Origin: Roseiarcus sp963798015
Lineage (GTDB): Bacteria; Pseudomonadota; Alphaproteobacteria; Rhizobiales; Beijerinckiaceae
Assembly: GCA_963798015.1 (NCBI GenBank)
Contig: CAWCSA010000003.1
Coordinates: 310,001 to 374,000, forward strand
Length of the DNA: 64,000 bases
Direction of reading: 5' to 3'
Under the pieces are notes generated by a model that made no database searches, was not told the origin of the DNA, and worked only from the letters and a program-made list of their open reading frames with translations. The position numbers and the translations under genes are program-made. Shown here piece after piece: positions 61,682-64,000 of this stretch (position 1 is its first letter; each line of letters opens with the position of its first letter).

Positions 61682-64000
61682 GTGGTCGGCTTTTTCATCC
61701 AACGCCCAATTTTCGCCTCGGCGATCGCCGCGATCCTCGTGCTTGCGGGCGCGATCTGTTTTTTCTTGCTGCCGGTCTCGCAATTTCCGGACATCACGCC
61801 CCCGCAGGTTGTCGTCAGCGCCAACTACCCCGGCGCAAGCGCGCAGGTCGTCGCCGACACGGTGACGACCCCGCTCGAGCAACAGATCAACGGCGTCGAG
61901 GGCATGACCTACATGTCCTCGGCGAGTTCGAACGACGGCTCCTCGACGATCACTGTCACGTTCAAGGTCGGTTACCCGCTCAACATCGCCGCGGTCGACG
62001 TGCAGAACCGGGTGTCGCAGGCGGCGTCCTCGCTGCCGGCGATCGTCAATCAGGGCGGGGTGACGATCAAGAAGCAGAATCCGAACTTCGTCCTCATCGT
62101 CAATCTCGTCTCGCCGGACCGTTCGGTCAATTCGGTAACGCTGTCGAACTACGCCTATCTGCAAATCGTCGACCAGTTGAAACGGCTGCCGGGCGTTGGC
62201 GACGTTCAGTTGTTCGGCGAGCGGCGCTACTCGATGCGCGTCTGGCTGGATCCGGACAAGCTTGCCAATCTTGGCGTAACCGCGGTGGACGTCCAGAACG
62301 CGATAGCCGAGCAGAACGTTCAGGTCGCCGCCGGCAAGATTGGGCAGTCGCCGGCCCCGCCCGGAACCGCCTTCGAACTGCAGGTCAACGCCCAGGGGCG
62401 GCTCAACGATCCGGAAGAATTCCGCAACATCATCGTCCGCGCCGATCCCGCGAGCGGCGCCGTGGTGCGCCTTCGGGACGTCGCGCGGGTCGAACTCGGC
62501 GCGTTGCAATATTCGTCATCCGCCTTCTTCGGCAAGGATCCGACGGTCGTGATGGCGATCTTCCAGATGCCGGGCTCTAACGCGCTCGACCTGCAGAAGC
62601 AGGTCAAGACGAAGATGGAGGCGCTCTCGAAGCGCTTCCCGCCCGGAATCGCCTACGCGATGCACTATGACACGACACGCTTCGTGTCGGCGGCGATGCA
62701 CGACGTGGTCATCACGTTGATCGAGGCGCTCCTCCTCGTGGTGCTGGTGGTCTTCGTCTTTTTGCAGAGCTGGCGGGCGACGATCATCCCCACGATCGCC
62801 ATTCCCGTTTCGCTCATCGCGACGCTCGCGGTGATGCAGATTTTCGGCTTTTCGCTCAACATGCTGAGCCTGCTCGGCATGGTGCTCGCCATTGGCCTCG
62901 TGGTCGACGACGCCATCGTCGTGGTGGAGAATGTCGAGCGCCAGCTCGAAGCCGGTTTGCCGCCGGTTCAAGCGGCGCGAAAAGCCATGTCGGAGGTGAC
63001 CGGGCCGATCATCGCCACGACCGCGGTGCTGATGGCGGTTTTCATTCCCGTCGCCTTCATTCCGGGCGTTGCGGGGCGCCTCTATAATCAGTTCGCGCTG
63101 ACCGTCGCGATCTCTGTCGGGATTTCGGCCTTCAACTCGCTGACGCTAAGCCCGGCGCTCAGCGCGGCGTTTCTGCGTCACGGCCCGAAAGGGCAGTTTA
63201 TTCTTTTCCGCTGGTTCAACGCCGGCTTCGACTGGCTCGCGAACTTTTATGCGCGCTGCGTGCGGCAGTTCATTCGCTTCGGCTGGGCGCTGGTCGCTAT
63301 CTTTTTTCTGTTCGTAGGCGGCGCCTACATGCTGTCACGAGCTATCCCGACCACCTTTTTGCCGGTCGAGGATCAGGGCTATTTCTTCGTCATCGTGCAA
63401 TTGCCGGACGGATCTTCGCTCGAGCGCACCGACGCCGTAGCGCAGAAAGTGCGCGATCTCCTGCAGGCGACGCCGGGCGTCCAGATTGCCGGCTTTATCA
63501 GCGGCCTCAATTTTCTGACCAACGCAGCGCAATCGAACTCGGCGATCGAGTTCGCGGTTCTGAAACCGTGGAGCGAGCGCGGGCCTGAGGAGAACGCGTC
63601 CGCCTTGGTCGCCTCGGTGCGCCCAAAGCTGCTCGCAATCCCGGAAGCGTTTGCGCTCAGCTTCGATCCGCCTTCAGTCAATGGGCTTGGCACAACGGGC
63701 GGCTTCGAGTTCGAGGTCGAAGACCTGGCGGGACGCGGAGGCGCGCAATTGAGCGACGCGACTCAGGCGCTGATCGCGGCCGCCCGCAAGCAGCCCGAGC
63801 TCAATCCGCAATCGTTGTTTACCTCGTTCTCCGCCTCGACGCCGCAGCTCTTCTACGACCTCGACCGGACAAAGGCGAAGCTGCTTGGCCTCAGCCTGGC
63901 GGACGTCTTCAATACGCTGCAGATCTATCTTGGCTCGCTCTACGTGAACGACTTCAACCTGTTCGGCCACACGTTCCGCGTCACGATGCAGGCCGACACA
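61682..64000 (+). CDS. HAE1-type RND efflux permease (3' end outside window)
   Basis: 773 codons are open to the window edge, from GTG (GFFIQRPIFASAIAAILVLA). The pattern is AcrB/MexB-like: SQFPDITPPQVVVSANYPGA, TTPLEQQINGVEGMTYMSS, helix 4 proton relay GLVVDDAIVVVENVERQLE and TFLPVEDQGYFFVIVQLPDG at the start of the second half. About 270 residues are missing. It is distinct from the MdtBC pair at 9-15 kb. Unusually, no adaptor gene precedes it; the adaptor may follow outside the window. It is controlled by the divergent TetR regulator. Confidence 0.93.
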   Translation, partial: MVGFFIQRPIFASAIAAILVLAGAICFFLLPVSQFPDITPPQVVVSANYPGASAQVVADTVTTPLEQQINGVEGMTYMSSASSNDGSSTITVTFKVGYPLNIAAVDVQNRVSQAASSLPAIVNQGGVTIKKQNPNFVLIVNLVSPDRSVNSVTLSNYAYLQIVDQLKRLPGVGDVQLFGERRYSMRVWLDPDKLANLGVTAVDVQNAIAEQNVQVAAGKIGQSPAPPGTAFELQVNAQGRLNDPEEFRNIIVRADPASGAVVRLRDVARVELGALQYSSSAFFGKDPTVVMAIFQMPGSNALDLQKQVKTKMEALSKRFPPGIAYAMHYDTTRFVSAAMHDVVITLIEALLLVVLVVFVFLQSWRATIIPTIAIPVSLIATLAVMQIFGFSLNMLSLLGMVLAIGLVVDDAIVVVENVERQLEAGLPPVQAARKAMSEVTGPIIATTAVLMAVFIPVAFIPGVAGRLYNQFALTVAISVGISAFNSLTLSPALSAAFLRHGPKGQFILFRWFNAGFDWLANFYARCVRQFIRFGWALVAIFFLFVGGAYMLSRAIPTTFLPVEDQGYFFVIVQLPDGSSLERTDAVAQKVRDLLQATPGVQIAGFISGLNFLTNAAQSNSAIEFAVLKPWSERGPEENASALVASVRPKLLAIPEAFALSFDPPSVNGLGTTGGFEFEVEDLAGRGGAQLSDATQALIAAARKQPELNPQSLFTSFSASTPQLFYDLDRTKAKLLGLSLADVFNTLQIYLGSLYVNDFNLFGHTFRVTMQADT

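Overview
The window is high-GC, densely coded bacterial DNA, most likely from an alphaproteobacterium of the order Hyphomicrobiales (Rhizobiales). The signs are an Irr-like Fur regulator, an alphaproteobacterial type of threonine dehydrogenase, a glnB-glnA pair, DUF2291 beside a ribose-type ABC transporter, and rhizobial-style intergenic palindromes. This placement is inference from protein flavour, not from a marker tree.

Layout. 1-7.3 kb: housekeeping and stress genes (RidA, DUF1993, a broken DUF3303 gene, a GFA enzyme, an Irr-like regulator, a luciferase-like monooxygenase), an IS1595-type remnant, a CitE-family lyase, an MFS transporter and tRNA-Gly(GCC). 7.4-15.4 kb: a three-gene MdtABC-type RND efflux operon, then a convergent KAP-type NTPase. 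17.6-27.1 kb: an M17 aminopeptidase, a frameshifted lrgAB pair, a divergent PanB-family enzyme, a frameshifted DUF2332 gene, threonine dehydrogenase, a PEP-CTERM protein, CsbD, a cysteine-cluster protein and glnB-glnA. 27.2-31.2 kb: an IS630 element with a probable programmed frameshift, a DeoR regulator with an MFS transporter, and an IS481 remnant. 31.3-37.9 kb: MOSC protein, apaG, argE, LssY-like protein, GNAT, 4-TM holin-like protein, cupin, tRNA-Tyr(GTA) and a DUF7002 protein.

38-60 kb is a large sugar-catabolic island and the most interesting part. Its first half has a fucose/arabinose-isomerase-family enzyme divergent from a ribose-type ABC operon (binding protein, DUF2291 lipoprotein, ATPase, permease). 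A DeoR regulator, a decayed second binding protein with an orphan MalK-type ATPase, a split transketolase and an FGGY kinase follow: an isomerase-kinase-transketolase logic like the non-oxidative D-apiose route. Its second half has another ABC importer, whose ATPase is fused to a permease, divergent from a GntR regulator. Beyond that is a tightly overlapping operon of a RuBisCO-like protein, a DUF1537 kinase and an ApnO-like oxidoisomerase, matching the published D-apionate route. Two candidate operators, one per half, are each repeated at two promoters, which suggests two local regulons.

60-64 kb: a tiny lipoprotein and a TetR regulator, the latter divergent across a palindromic operator from a small protein and an AcrB-type RND permease that runs off the window. 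At least six loci carry single-base frameshifts with good coding on both sides, so either sequence quality or recent decay must be kept in mind.
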